A stretch of DNA of 64,000 bases from Eleginops maclovinus (taxonomy: Eukaryota > Chordata > Actinopteri > Perciformes > Eleginopidae). The notes beneath the pieces are model-generated. The model saw only the letters and a list, made by a program, of their open reading frames with translations, did not search any database and had not been told where the DNA came from. The stretch is from contig NC_086360.1 of assembly GCF_036324505.1 (NCBI RefSeq), positions 5,774,546 to 5,838,545 of the forward strand, in the 5' to 3' direction. The translations under genes were made by a program, and so were the position numbers. Below are positions 21,829-32,236 of the stretch, one piece after another; within the stretch, counting starts at the first letter, position 1; each line of letters starts with the position of its first letter.

Positions 21829-22707
21829 TATATACAGTATGTATCTTGACATAATAAACTGACGGTAACAGAATATTCCCAGCCTGCTATTGTAATGCAC
21901 AACTTGCATCATGTTATTGTAATTCAGACAGAGAGGCTACTAGCCAAGCAAAATGTCTATACATTAAGTAATATAATAGCTGATCAGACTCACCCGGCAT
22001 ATTGAAGACATCTTCCTTGTGAAGGTCCATCACAACCTCACACACGCATACATGTAATCATGGTCAATAACGGCATTGAAATGTAGATAGGCGTGAAGAA
22101 CTACTACCTTGTTCGGAAAAGACACCTTCCTCTTTTCTCGATCATCTCAATAACTGTGCTCAGAGCAGTGTGTGGAAAAATGTAGTACAAATGGAAAATA
22201 TCAGTTTGTGACCCACATTATTTGGTCAAATCAATAACAAATACCATCAAATTACTATTACTTCCTGTTTTACTTTGGCTCTTTACATGTTATAAATGAT
22301 CTGGAGTAATCCAATGAATTATGTAACACCTGAGCCAGTTTACTCTGTTATTTGGCATTGATCAGTTTTACATAAGCCATATAAAGAAAATGTCAAATAA
22401 ATGCAAATGCTGGGAAAGAACTTGACATCAGTATGGATTAATGAAACCTGGATGATATAACAGCAACATAACAGACACATAAAAACAAGACCCTTAAAAT
22501 GCTCACATTGTATGTCAGGACAACATGGAAATCTATAATTGTACACTTTAAAGTCAATGTCCGCTCTATAAAGGAACAAAGCAGCAAGGTGACAGATCTA
22601 AATGATGTCTAATTTCTATTTTCATATGCAGCAACATTCACTGGTGTCCTGAGGGGAAGTGATTTGCATGTTGGGTGTTTTCATTTCCTCTGTGAGGAGC
22701 CCTGAGC
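21676..22707. other. Intergenic, AT-rich, before the taste receptor gene
   Basis: Contains an AT-rich microsatellite (about 21761-21835). Otherwise no gene or repeat I can name. The tas2r promoter should lie at its right end. Confidence 0.6.
21761..21835 (+). repeat. (AT)n microsatellite
   Basis: Interrupted TA/AT dinucleotide run with single c and g interruptions (tacatatata type). Confidence 0.9.
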
Positions 22708-23730
22708 ATGTCATTCTGCTCTGAGGCCCGGGAGGAAAGCGACGGGATTCATCTCCACTGGGCCTCACCCACCATGTTTGGATTCGCAGATGTGAAGCTG
22801 TGCAGCACCGCCCTCCTGCTGGTGCTGGGAGTGCTCGCCAACGCCTTCAACCTCGGGGTCATGCTGGTGCAACAGTGGAGGTCCGGGGGTGTGAAAACCT
22901 TGGCTGTCATAATCAGCTTCATATCCCTGAGCAACATCCTGCTGCAGATCTCCACATTTGCCCTTGTGGCCTCCGTATGGGCTGGGGTGCTCTGCTGGCC
23001 GGACTTACCTTTATTTTTCAGCGTCTTCCTGTATGTGTGGCTCAGCAGCAGCTCCGTTAGCTTCTGGTGTGTCTCATGGCTGAGCGTCCTCTACTGCATG
23101 AGGGTTTTGAGCTTCTCCTCGGTTCTCTTCAGAGCCATCAAGGTGAACCTCTCTGCCATCCTGAATGTCGCCATACTGGTGACCCTGCTGACCTCCTGCG
23201 TGATGTTCACCCCTTTTTTTTACCTCCATTTCCAAACCAAAACTCTTACTCTTAACGAGACAGAACAGGCTGCTTGTGTCATCAGCAAACCTCTGTTCCC
23301 AGTCTGGGTCAACGTTAACGTTTACGTAGTTACCTTCATCTGCTACCTCACACTAATGCCCTCTGCAGTCATGCTTCCTACCTCTCTGAGGCTGGTGGTG
23401 TACCTCTGCAAACACAGCTGGTCCATGCAGAAGAAGGACAGCGGCTCCCAGGCTGCAGGCTCCTACCTGCTGGTCTGCAGGCTGACGGTGGCTCTGGTGT
23501 GGGTGTACCTCACCACGCTGCTCACCATCTCCCTCTACTACTTCCATGCCATCTTTGCTTCAGGGCTGAGAGCAGACATGCTGTTCCTCGGCTTGTCATT
23601 CTACTGCGTGGCCGCTGCACTCCTCCTCACTTGCTCCAACAAAAACCTGAGAGAGAAGCTCCGAGTGCTGACCTGCAGGAGGGGGAATACGCGACAAGAA
23701 GAAAAGAGTGGAGTAACAGCCACAGTTTGA
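22708..23730 (+). CDS. tas2r: Taste receptor type 2 (bitter) family GPCR, single exon
   Basis: A 340-codon intronless frame with seven hydrophobic segments. Bitter taste receptors are plasma-membrane GPCRs that couple to gustducin-type G proteins in taste cells and signal through PLC-beta2 and TRPM5. Family-like features are LGVLANAFNLGVML in TM1, SFISLSNILLQ in TM2, VSWLSVLYCMRVLSFSS around TM3, an Asn glycosylation site in LNETEQ of the second outer loop (a conserved position in T2Rs), and SLRLVVYLCKHSWSMQKKDS leading into TM6 like the T2R SL..H...M..N.G pattern. There is no DRY motif and no long N-terminus. Translation may start at Met1 (22708) or Met23 (22774); the latter fits the short T2R N-terminus better. 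The composition is GC-rich compared with the surroundings, as expected of a selected gene. Which fish tas2r it is cannot be said. Confidence 0.75.
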   Translation: MSFCSEAREESDGIHLHWASPTMFGFADVKLCSTALLLVLGVLANAFNLGVMLVQQWRSGGVKTLAVIISFISLSNILLQISTFALVASVWAGVLCWPDLPLFFSVFLYVWLSSSSVSFWCVSWLSVLYCMRVLSFSSVLFRAIKVNLSAILNVAILVTLLTSCVMFTPFFYLHFQTKTLTLNETEQAACVISKPLFPVWVNVNVYVVTFICYLTLMPSAVMLPTSLRLVVYLCKHSWSMQKKDSGSQAAGSYLLVCRLTVALVWVYLTTLLTISLYYFHAIFASGLRADMLFLGLSFYCVAAALLLTCSNKNLREKLRVLTCRRGNTRQEEKSGVTATV

Positions 23731-24030
23731 CTAAGATATGTTTATATATTATAAATGCAGCCCCATGTAATTTACTGTGTATTATTCAATATTATAAAAA
23801 ATATATGTATAGCACACTGCACCACTAAACTTCTATTCATATAAATATATAGAGTATAATACTGTAATCCACACTATATGAATTTTTGATTGAATTTGTA
23901 AATGTCCCCCTTTAATCTTAACTACACCACATGTTTCAGCTATATTGGTCAGGGAACCTTCAGGGAATATTCAGGGAATATTCAGGGAACATTACCGGTT
24001 CTTTAAAGGTTTTATACAATAACCTTTAGA
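23731..24030. repeat. 3' flank of tas2r with short tandem repeats
   Basis: After the stop comes AT-rich sequence that may hold the 3' UTR. At about 23951-23992 an 11-bp unit of the type cagggaatatt repeats about four times. It is followed by ggttctttaaaggtttta, which resembles gttctttaaagtttgta on the far side of the LINE at about 28432. Confidence 0.5.
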
Positions 24031-24240
24031 TTTTTTATTTTATTTTTATTTTACCTTTATTTTACCAGGCAGATCATTAAGAACAAGTTCTTATTTACAA
24101 AGATGGCCTGACATAAAACAAAAATAGGTGACACTTAAAAAACATACAAAGACATAGAAAACAAGGATTGGTTATACAAAATCATTAAAACCATTAAATC
24201 AGCGGGCCTAGGTGCACAAATGGGAGACTGAGCTGAAGGA

Positions 24241-27200
24241 TTAGATGGAGGGGAAACACTTGCAGGGATCAGTGAGATGGTGTGAGATGGAGTGTTTGAA
24301 GGCCGGAATGGAAATGAAAGTGACCAGTTTGAGGTGTGTTTGTAGTGCGTTCCAGTCTGTGGCAGCAGCTGACTGGAATGATGCAAGGCCGAGTGAGGAT
24401 CTAGTTTGAGGGGTTGTTAGCAGGATGCGAAGAGAGGACCGAGTGTTATATGTGGTAGGTAGACGATGCAGCAGGCGGGACAAATAGGGGGGTGTCTGAT
24501 GAAGGATGGTCTTGTAAATGAGAGTGAGCCAGTGAATATGACGACGAGTATGAAGCGATGGCCAATTTACCAGAGAGTAAAGACTGCAGTGATGAGTATT
24601 TAGGGGGGCGTTTGTAGCAAAACGGATGGCAGAGTGATAGAGTGTGTCCAGTTTAGCAAGAGTGCCCTTAGAGGCAGTTCTATAGATAGTGTCACCGAAA
24701 TCAAGTGTGGGGAGAATAGTCATTTTTATAAGCGTGAGTTTAGAAGAGGAAGTGAAAGAGTGGCGGTGGCGGTAAAGGAAACCAAGTTTAGCCCGCACCT
24801 TAGACTGTAACTGGGAGATGTGATGTGAAAAACATATTGTAGTGTCTAACCAGATACCCAGGTATTTGTAGGTGGAGACTTGCTCCAAGATTGCCCCCTC
24901 ACAGGTGGAGATGTTTAAGGGAGACGGAGAGGGTACACCCTTCCGATGAAACCACATGGCTTTTGTCTTAGTTGTGTTGAGTGACAGTTTCAGTTGTGTA
25001 AAGGCATGTTGTACCTGGAGAAAGCTATCCTGGAGCGTGGATTGGACAGAGGAGGGAGAAGGACCAGAGGCATATAAGATGGTGTCATCGGCATAAAGGT
25101 GAATGAGTGAATTGCCAGCAGCTAGGGGAATGTTATTGATATAGATGGAAAACAGTGATGGGCCAAGTATAGAACCTTGAGGAACACCCTTTGTGACAGA
25201 GAGGGAGTGAGAGAGTGAGTTATCGAACCTTACGCGTTGCACCCGGTGAGATAGATAGTGAGAGAACCAAGCCAGCGAGTGACCTATGACCCCAATACTA
25301 CTCAGCCTGCTGATGAGGGTGGGATGGTCAACAGTGTCAAAGGCCTTTGCAAGGTCAATGAAAATAGCAGCACAATGTTGTTTGGTGTCTAGCGTGGATG
25401 TAATGTCATTTAATACCTTTAAAGTGGCTGTTGTGCACCCATACCCAGCGCGGAACCCAGACTGTGCGTCAGAGAGTATACCAAAAGTATTAAGATAGTT
25501 AGTGAGCTGATTGTTCACAAGCTTCTCAAATACCTTGGACACACAGGGCAGGATGGAGATGGGTCTGTAGCTATTTGGATCTGACTGCTCACCACCTTTA
25601 AACAAGGGCAGGACGATGGCTTCTTTCCAGTCAAAGGGTATTTCAGCCGTATGGAATGAGTGATTGAAGAGTTTGGTTATGGGTGCTGCAATGATGGGAG
25701 CTGCAGTTTTAATAAAAAATGCGGGAAGGTTGTCAGACCCAGCTGATTTTTTGGGGTCTAGAGCAGACAGTTCCTTTAAAACCTCCCCCTCTGTAAGAGG
25801 CCGAAAGGAGAAGCTGTGTGTGGGAGGGTGCAGGTGTGGGGGGCTTAGAAGACTATGGGCTGTGGAAGGCGATATAGTAGGGCCTTTGGACAGTGTGTTC
25901 TCAAAGACAAAGCCAGACTTTACAAAGTGACTATTGAAAGTATCTGCCATTGCAGTCTTATCTGAGATGACAAGATCATTGACTTTGAGTGAAACAGGCA
26001 TGGCTGAGGGCTTGTTCTGAAGTTTTCTTACTGTTTTCCAGAAAGCATTGGGATCGGAGCTACATTGTGTGAATTGAGCCTTGAAGTAACCAGATTTGGC
26101 CTGGCGTACGGCTTGTGTAGCCTTATTGCGGAGTTGCCGGAATTTGAGGAAGTCTGTGGGAGACTTTGATAGACGGGCTTTTCTCCATGCAGCATTCTTT
26201 TGATGGAGTAGAGATGTGAGCTCTTGTGTGAACCAGGGGCTGTGACGATTTTTCAACCGTTGTTTCTTGAGGGGGGCATGCTTATTGACCACAGCACTAA
26301 GCTGGTCTTTGAACAGAGACCACGCATCATTCACAGAGGGAACCAGGCTGACTCTGTGCCAGTTAATATTGGCCAGGTCATGGAGGAAAGCTTGGGTGTT
26401 AAAATGCTTTAGACAGCGCTTAATGCTGATGGTAATGGGCTGTTTGGTGGAGATGTTTTTGCGAATGCAGGCTATAAAACAGTGGTCACTGAGGTCGCTG
26501 CAGAACACACCAGATTGATACATATGGGGAGTGTTAGTAAGAATTACATCCAGCAAGGTAGCTTTCTCCGGACAGTTGGAGTTGAGCCTGGTTGGTTGGG
26601 TGATAATTTGCTGGAGATTAAGGGAGTCTAACTGCTGTATGACTTTCTCAGGAGGCCTAAGCATGTCCCAATTGAGATCACCAAGCAGAACAAGCTCAGA
26701 CTTAGTGAAAGGTGCCAGTGCTCTACTAAGAGCCTCAAGAGTACATGCAGGGGCTGAGGGGGGGCGATAACAGCCGGCCACTGTAATACAAAAATTATTC
26801 GATAGCCTTATCTGAATGATCAAGAGATCAAACTGTTTCGGAATAGACTTGGCAAGTACCACTGAGCAGTGTAGTTGTTCTTTAGAGTAGATTGCTACTC
26901 CTCCACCTTTAGATGATCTGTCTTGGCGGAATAGATTATAGCCATTAATGTTGGTATCAGGATAGGAGACAGAATTACGGAGCCATGTCTCAGTCAGGAC
27001 AAGGACATGGGGATTGGAGGATTCCACCCAGACTTTAAGTTGGTCCATTTTTGGCACCAAGCTTCTTACATTTACATGCAGAAAACCCATATTGTTTCTA
27101 ACACAAAAATCATGGAAACAGAGATCATGTGACTGAAAACCATTGAGGGGGGGAACAGTATCAAAAGGACCAGGGTTGACATGAACATTACCAGAGATTA

Positions 27201-27555
27201 TGAGTAGTAACACAATCAGAGCACGGCAAAGGGAGGATGAGTCATTGTGTTTACATTTGTCAAGTGTAGGAAGATTAGAAGGTAAAATAATCATATTGCT
27301 GAGAAGACTCATAACATAACATGAAGACAGAGGAGGAATAGTAATGTTTACAATTGATGGTGACCCCAGAGACAGTGTAAACAGCAGGGAAGCCAAGTCT
27401 CTATTATAGATGTTGACTGAGTCAGTTTGATGGTCAGGCAAATGAGGGGGGTCGAAGAATATCAACTTCCACATGTGCGCAACTGATGAGGGGGGCGAGA
27501 CAGTAAGGAGGAAAGCAAGGAGAAGGAGGACATTGAATAGTTTGAGGCAGGCCAT
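24241..27555 (-). CDS. LINE endonuclease-reverse transcriptase, intact 1104-aa frame
   Basis: Encodes an apurinic-type endonuclease followed by a reverse transcriptase, the enzymes of target-primed retrotransposition. The endonuclease (about residues 155-375) shows LHVNVRSLVPK, VLTETWL, GGGVAIYS, GCYRPPS, LLGDLNWDM and the SDH motif. The reverse transcriptase shows FKGGEQSDPNSYRPISILP, QSGFRAGYGC, IDLAKAFDTVDH, GVPQGSILGPSLFSIYINN, LYADDTILYA (catalytic YADD near residue 821) and KYLGIWLD. There is no RNase H and no apparent separate ORF1. The N-terminus (about residues 5-27) is strongly hydrophobic, unusual for this class. No stop or frameshift interrupts the frame, so this copy is recent or still competent. 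Confidence 0.93.
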   Translation of the reverse strand: MACLKLFNVLLLLAFLLTVSPPSSVAHMWKLIFFDPPHLPDHQTDSVNIYNRDLASLLFTLSLGSPSIVNITIPPLSSCYVMSLLSNMIILPSNLPTLDKCKHNDSSSLCRALIVLLLIISGNVHVNPGPFDTVPPLNGFQSHDLCFHDFCVRNNMGFLHVNVRSLVPKMDQLKVWVESSNPHVLVLTETWLRNSVSYPDTNINGYNLFRQDRSSKGGGVAIYSKEQLHCSVVLAKSIPKQFDLLIIQIRLSNNFCITVAGCYRPPSAPACTLEALSRALAPFTKSELVLLGDLNWDMLRPPEKVIQQLDSLNLQQIITQPTRLNSNCPEKATLLDVILTNTPHMYQSGVFCSDLSDHCFIACIRKNISTKQPITISIKRCLKHFNTQAFLHDLANINWHRVSLVPSVNDAWSLFKDQLSAVVNKHAPLKKQRLKNRHSPWFTQELTSLLHQKNAAWRKARLSKSPTDFLKFRQLRNKATQAVRQAKSGYFKAQFTQCSSDPNAFWKTVRKLQNKPSAMPVSLKVNDLVISDKTAMADTFNSHFVKSGFVFENTLSKGPTISPSTAHSLLSPPHLHPPTHSFSFRPLTEGEVLKELSALDPKKSAGSDNLPAFFIKTAAPIIAAPITKLFNHSFHTAEIPFDWKEAIVLPLFKGGEQSDPNSYRPISILPCVSKVFEKLVNNQLTNYLNTFGILSDAQSGFRAGYGCTTATLKVLNDITSTLDTKQHCAAIFIDLAKAFDTVDHPTLISRLSSIGVIGHSLAWFSHYLSHRVQRVRFDNSLSHSLSVTKGVPQGSILGPSLFSIYINNIPLAAGNSLIHLYADDTILYASGPSPSSVQSTLQDSFLQVQHAFTQLKLSLNTTKTKAMWFHRKGVPSPSPLNISTCEGAILEQVSTYKYLGIWLDTTICFSHHISQLQSKVRAKLGFLYRHRHSFTSSSKLTLIKMTILPTLDFGDTIYRTASKGTLAKLDTLYHSAIRFATNAPLNTHHCSLYSLVNWPSLHTRRHIHWLTLIYKTILHQTPPYLSRLLHRLPTTYNTRSSLRILLTTPQTRSSLGLASFQSAAATDWNALQTHLKLVTFISIPAFKHSISHHLTDPCKCFPSI

Positions 27556-27957
27556 GCTAGGTTCGAGGAAAAAAAAAAAAAAAAAAAGTTGCTGCTAACA
27601 GTTAGGCCTAGCACAGTTAGCTGGATAAGTTAGGTCACACTCACCCACAAGTTGTATATCCACAGTCACGGACTTGTTAGTCCATAGTCTACATGAGTGT
27701 TAGCAAGTAACCACCAGAAACATTAGCAGGCACTGGTGAGCAGATAGCAGGCAGAGGCTGGCTAGATTAGCTGGCAGGGAATGTGGATAGCTAACCAAGG
27801 GGCTAGCAGGCTAATTAATCAAAGGGATAGCAGGCAAGCAGGCTAATTAACCAAGGGGCCAGCAAGCAAGCAGGCTAGGCAGGGTAAGAGGAGTACATGA
27901 CGCATGGGACAGCAATGAATCAGCAGATGGGGTTTCCACAGAGCAGTGTAGCAGCAC

Positions 27958-28260
27958 GCCATAGGCAGCAAGCAGCAGTGAAGCAGCAGATAGAATTACC
28001 ACAGAGCAGTGTAGCAGCAGGCCTCAGGCAACAGTGAGGCAGCAGGTAGGATTACCACAGAGCAGTGTAGCAGAGCAGTGCAGCAGCAGGCCTCAGGCAG
28101 CAGTGAGGCAGCAGGTAGGATTACCACAGAGCAGTGTAGCAGAGCAGTGCAGCAGCAGGCCTCAGGCAGCAGTGAGGCAGCAGGTAGGATTACCACAGAG
28201 CAGTGTAGCAGAGCAGTGCAGCAGCAGGCCTCAGGCAGCAGTGAGGCAGCAGGTAGGATT
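27958..28260. repeat. 69-bp tandem array at the LINE 5' side
   Basis: Units begin gcctcaggcagcagtgaggc at 28021, 28090, 28159 and 28228, giving an exact 69-bp period. A 63-bp diverged unit precedes at about 27958. Because 69 is divisible by 3, long open frames of repeated peptides appear on both strands; these are by-products. Confidence 0.9.
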
Positions 28261-28540
28261 GACGCAACAGTCAAGGTGCATCGTCCTGATGCAGCTGATT
28301 CAGCTACTACAAGTGGTTCAGCCGCAGCGACAAGTGATTTTGTGTGCGTTACTGAGTCCCAGGAGAGCGGTTCGCCGTCAGATGAGTTTCAGGAAATGTT
28401 CATTGGACCATTAAAAGGAATGTTACCTTACAGTTCTTTAAAGTTTGTATTTTTCCCGAACTACATTTCTGAAAACTTCGGAATAATATTGAGGAACATC
28501 CCTAAAGATTTTATATTTAACCTGTTGGGAACTTTCTAGT

Positions 28541-30093
<1,553 letters not shown>

Positions 30094-30605
30094 TGTAACT
30101 GTTGCCATTGTATTGGTTGTATAATTTGTATAATTTTTTTGCCTTTTTTGAGACCAATTTCATTACTGAGAATTTATTTAAGTTGTATTTGTGCGTCACG
30201 TCATTTAGTACTAGTTGAAGGACTTTTGTTTTGAAAGCTCAGTTGGGCTGCTCTCGCGAGATAAGTGAGACTTTAAGACACCAGCAAGCAAGCAGCTAGC
30301 ACCGTATGCGTCGGTGAAAAGTTCAGTGATAAAAAAACGAACAAATTTGAAGGATAGTAAGGAAGACCAAAGACAATTCCCTTTTGTAGCATACGAGGTA
30401 TTTTTTGTTTGTCTGTCTGTATTTTACTTGGTAAAATAACATCATGCACATGTTGTGCATGATGTTATTTTATGCTAAGCTAACATGATTTCTCTATGTT
30501 CTTGTCAACACTGTGTTAGTTTTCACGGTGGATTTGGAGAGAAGTCTTCAATAAACTAGTAGCAAGGAAACCACTTGTGTCTGCCTGTGCTTCGAGGGAG
30601 TTACA
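30094..30605 (+). mobile_element. Solo LTR of an LTR retroelement
   Basis: 512 bp beginning TGTAACT and ending AGTTACA, a perfect 7-bp terminal inversion with canonical TG...CA ends, flanked by the 5-bp duplication GAAAT (30089-30093 and 30606-30610). Near its 3' end is cttcaataaact, a plausible polyadenylation signal of an LTR R region, so plus is the likely sense strand. No internal coding region is attached, as left by LTR-LTR recombination. A Gypsy or related origin is likely from the 5-bp duplication; the family is unknown. Confidence 0.8.
30432..30472. repeat. Perfect 19-bp hairpin inside the solo LTR
   Basis: taaaataacatcatgcaca, three-base loop tgt, then the exact complement through 30472. 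Confidence 0.95.
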
Positions 30606-31095
30606 GAAATGATGGCACTTTTTTTGGATTTACTATAGAAAACAATATCCAATACGTAACTGACCCATCTGACTTGTGTAATTTATAAAAATGCTCAATT
30701 TGATGAACATGGCGTCATCTTTGGTTAGACTTGCAGGCAGTGAGAACATTTATACAAACATGTGGAGTTTTATTAAGCAGACTGGGCGCTCTCATACAGG
30801 TAGCAGCTCCTTACAGCTTGTTGTAATTCTCAAATATATCATTTTAGATAAGGTGCTAAAAGTTTGGTAATCAAAACTGTTTCTCACTTAAAAAACAATT
30901 ATAAATTAATAACAGCTAATGCCAAGATAGTTAGTGCCAAGACATTATATAGCTATGTGGAAGCACCCTTGCGGTGGCGAAGCATAAGGGGAATAGTATT
31001 TGATGGTTTATTTTTTGTAAAGGATGTTGCACTTTACCTAAGGGATTCATGGCGGGGTCTAAAATCCATTTATCAGCTCACATCCCAATAGAGAT

Positions 31096-31177
31096 TGTAC
31101 AAAAGGCTCTAGGCATTTAATATGTTGACTTCTCCGTTTCAGGTTATGGACTTTTACTTTGTTACTTACGGGACCTA
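31096..31177 (+). repeat. Remnant of the BEL/Pao 5' LTR
   Basis: 82 bp matching the beginning of the 3' LTR with six substitutions. The homology stops at ggaccta and is followed within a few bases by gag-like coding sequence. Confidence 0.8.
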
Positions 31178-31185
31178 GGATTGAG

Positions 31186-32236
31186 ATGGATCCTCAAGGG
31201 TTTGAAGCCTATGGTGCGCGCCCCAGCCGCCCTCCTCTTCGTTTTGATGACTATGAGGTGAACCTCCATGGCCTTGGATCTCACTGGCGCGGACATGAAA
31301 GAGACGAGATGATTCACATGGCCGGAGTGGCCGAGAAGGCCACCCTCACCCCTCATGCCCGTGGCTGAACTGGGATGCTGCCCTCCACGTAAGTGATGCA
31401 TGCTACACACCCAAACATCTGCTGCATGACCAGGAGGAACAGCTAGCCCACCAGCCACATCAAGACAGAGGAGAAGAGAAGTCACTTGATCATCTTTCCC
31501 CCAGTTATGGCCCGCACCACGAAACCCAGCAAGCCGCAGTCTACAGAAAAGACTTAGAGGAGATCCAGCGTGAGCCGCGCCTGCTCCAGCAGTCACATCA
31601 GCGCATATCGACTGACCTGGTAGAACTAAAGGAAGTCCGTGCAGACATGCACGAGCTGGTCAGCATGGTGGGCAGTCTCCAACAGTTACAAGAGGCATCT
31701 GACAACCACCTGAACCCAGTGAACGCCGACGAGGATGATGACTGGCCACCGCCGCTGTGCGACGAGGATGCAACCGGCAACCAGCCTGTGACTTAACGCC
31801 TCAACAGACTTATGAGCGAACGGCAAGTCATCAAAGATGAGACTTTAGCAGCCACGCAGAACCAGTCAACACCAGACGAGCTGCTGCCTGCAGGCACAGT
31901 CCAGAGACACACCAGGGCTAGCCACCCTATTTATGCTCCTGCGGTTACACCGCTACAGCCACCCGCCTGGGCCAGTGTGGCTCCGGCACCACCCAGGTAC
32001 ACCTTCACACCATATGAAGTGCCTATAAACCTACCTGCGTGCCGCCAACAGCCTGCTCAGCACCCGCCACCTCCTCCACACCCTCTCTACATGCCAATGC
32101 AGTTGTCCATGTACTCGAGGCCATCTTACCAGAGCACCAGCTTTGACACATTGTACTGTGGCCCTCCAACTATTACCAACCTCTCACATCGAGACCCTGG
32201 TGAGTTCGCTCACCTCAAGATTGCTGCTCCGAACTG
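31186..32236 (+). pseudogene. BEL/Pao gag-like relic
   Basis: Opens MDPQGFEAYGARPSRPPLRF DDY, similar to the R-P-P-x-R-F-x-D-Y start of Pao-type polyproteins. It passes through a stop at 31366 and changes of frame. Later pieces are a Gln/Glu-rich coiled-coil-like stretch around 31560-31700 and a Pro-rich region (31900-32110). No protease motif was found before the RT relic begins, so a large internal deletion is likely near 32210-32240. Confidence 0.6.

Larger units (their letters stand above)
24030..28260 (-). mobile_element. L2/CR1-type non-LTR retrotransposon, nearly full length
   Basis: On the minus strand: a 5' region with a 69-bp tandem array (27958-28260), a spacer, a run of 19 T just before the coding region, a single 1104-codon frame, about 200 bp of 3' UTR with the common fish LINE tail (the complement of ttttaccaggcagatcatta), and a simple-sequence end rich in TAAAA units (24031-24060). 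The 3' limit is clear to within a few bases. The 5' limit is inferred from where the tandem array stops. No target duplication could be fixed. Confidence 0.85.

Noticed and set aside
22749..23828. Other frames over the tas2r gene, both strands
   Set aside because: High GC leaves few stops; only the 340-codon frame has seven hydrophobic segments and family motifs.
28034..28539. Long open frames with repeated peptides (RQQVGLPQSSVAEQ type) on both strands
   Set aside because: They arise from the 69-bp tandem array, whose period is divisible by three; no independent coding evidence.
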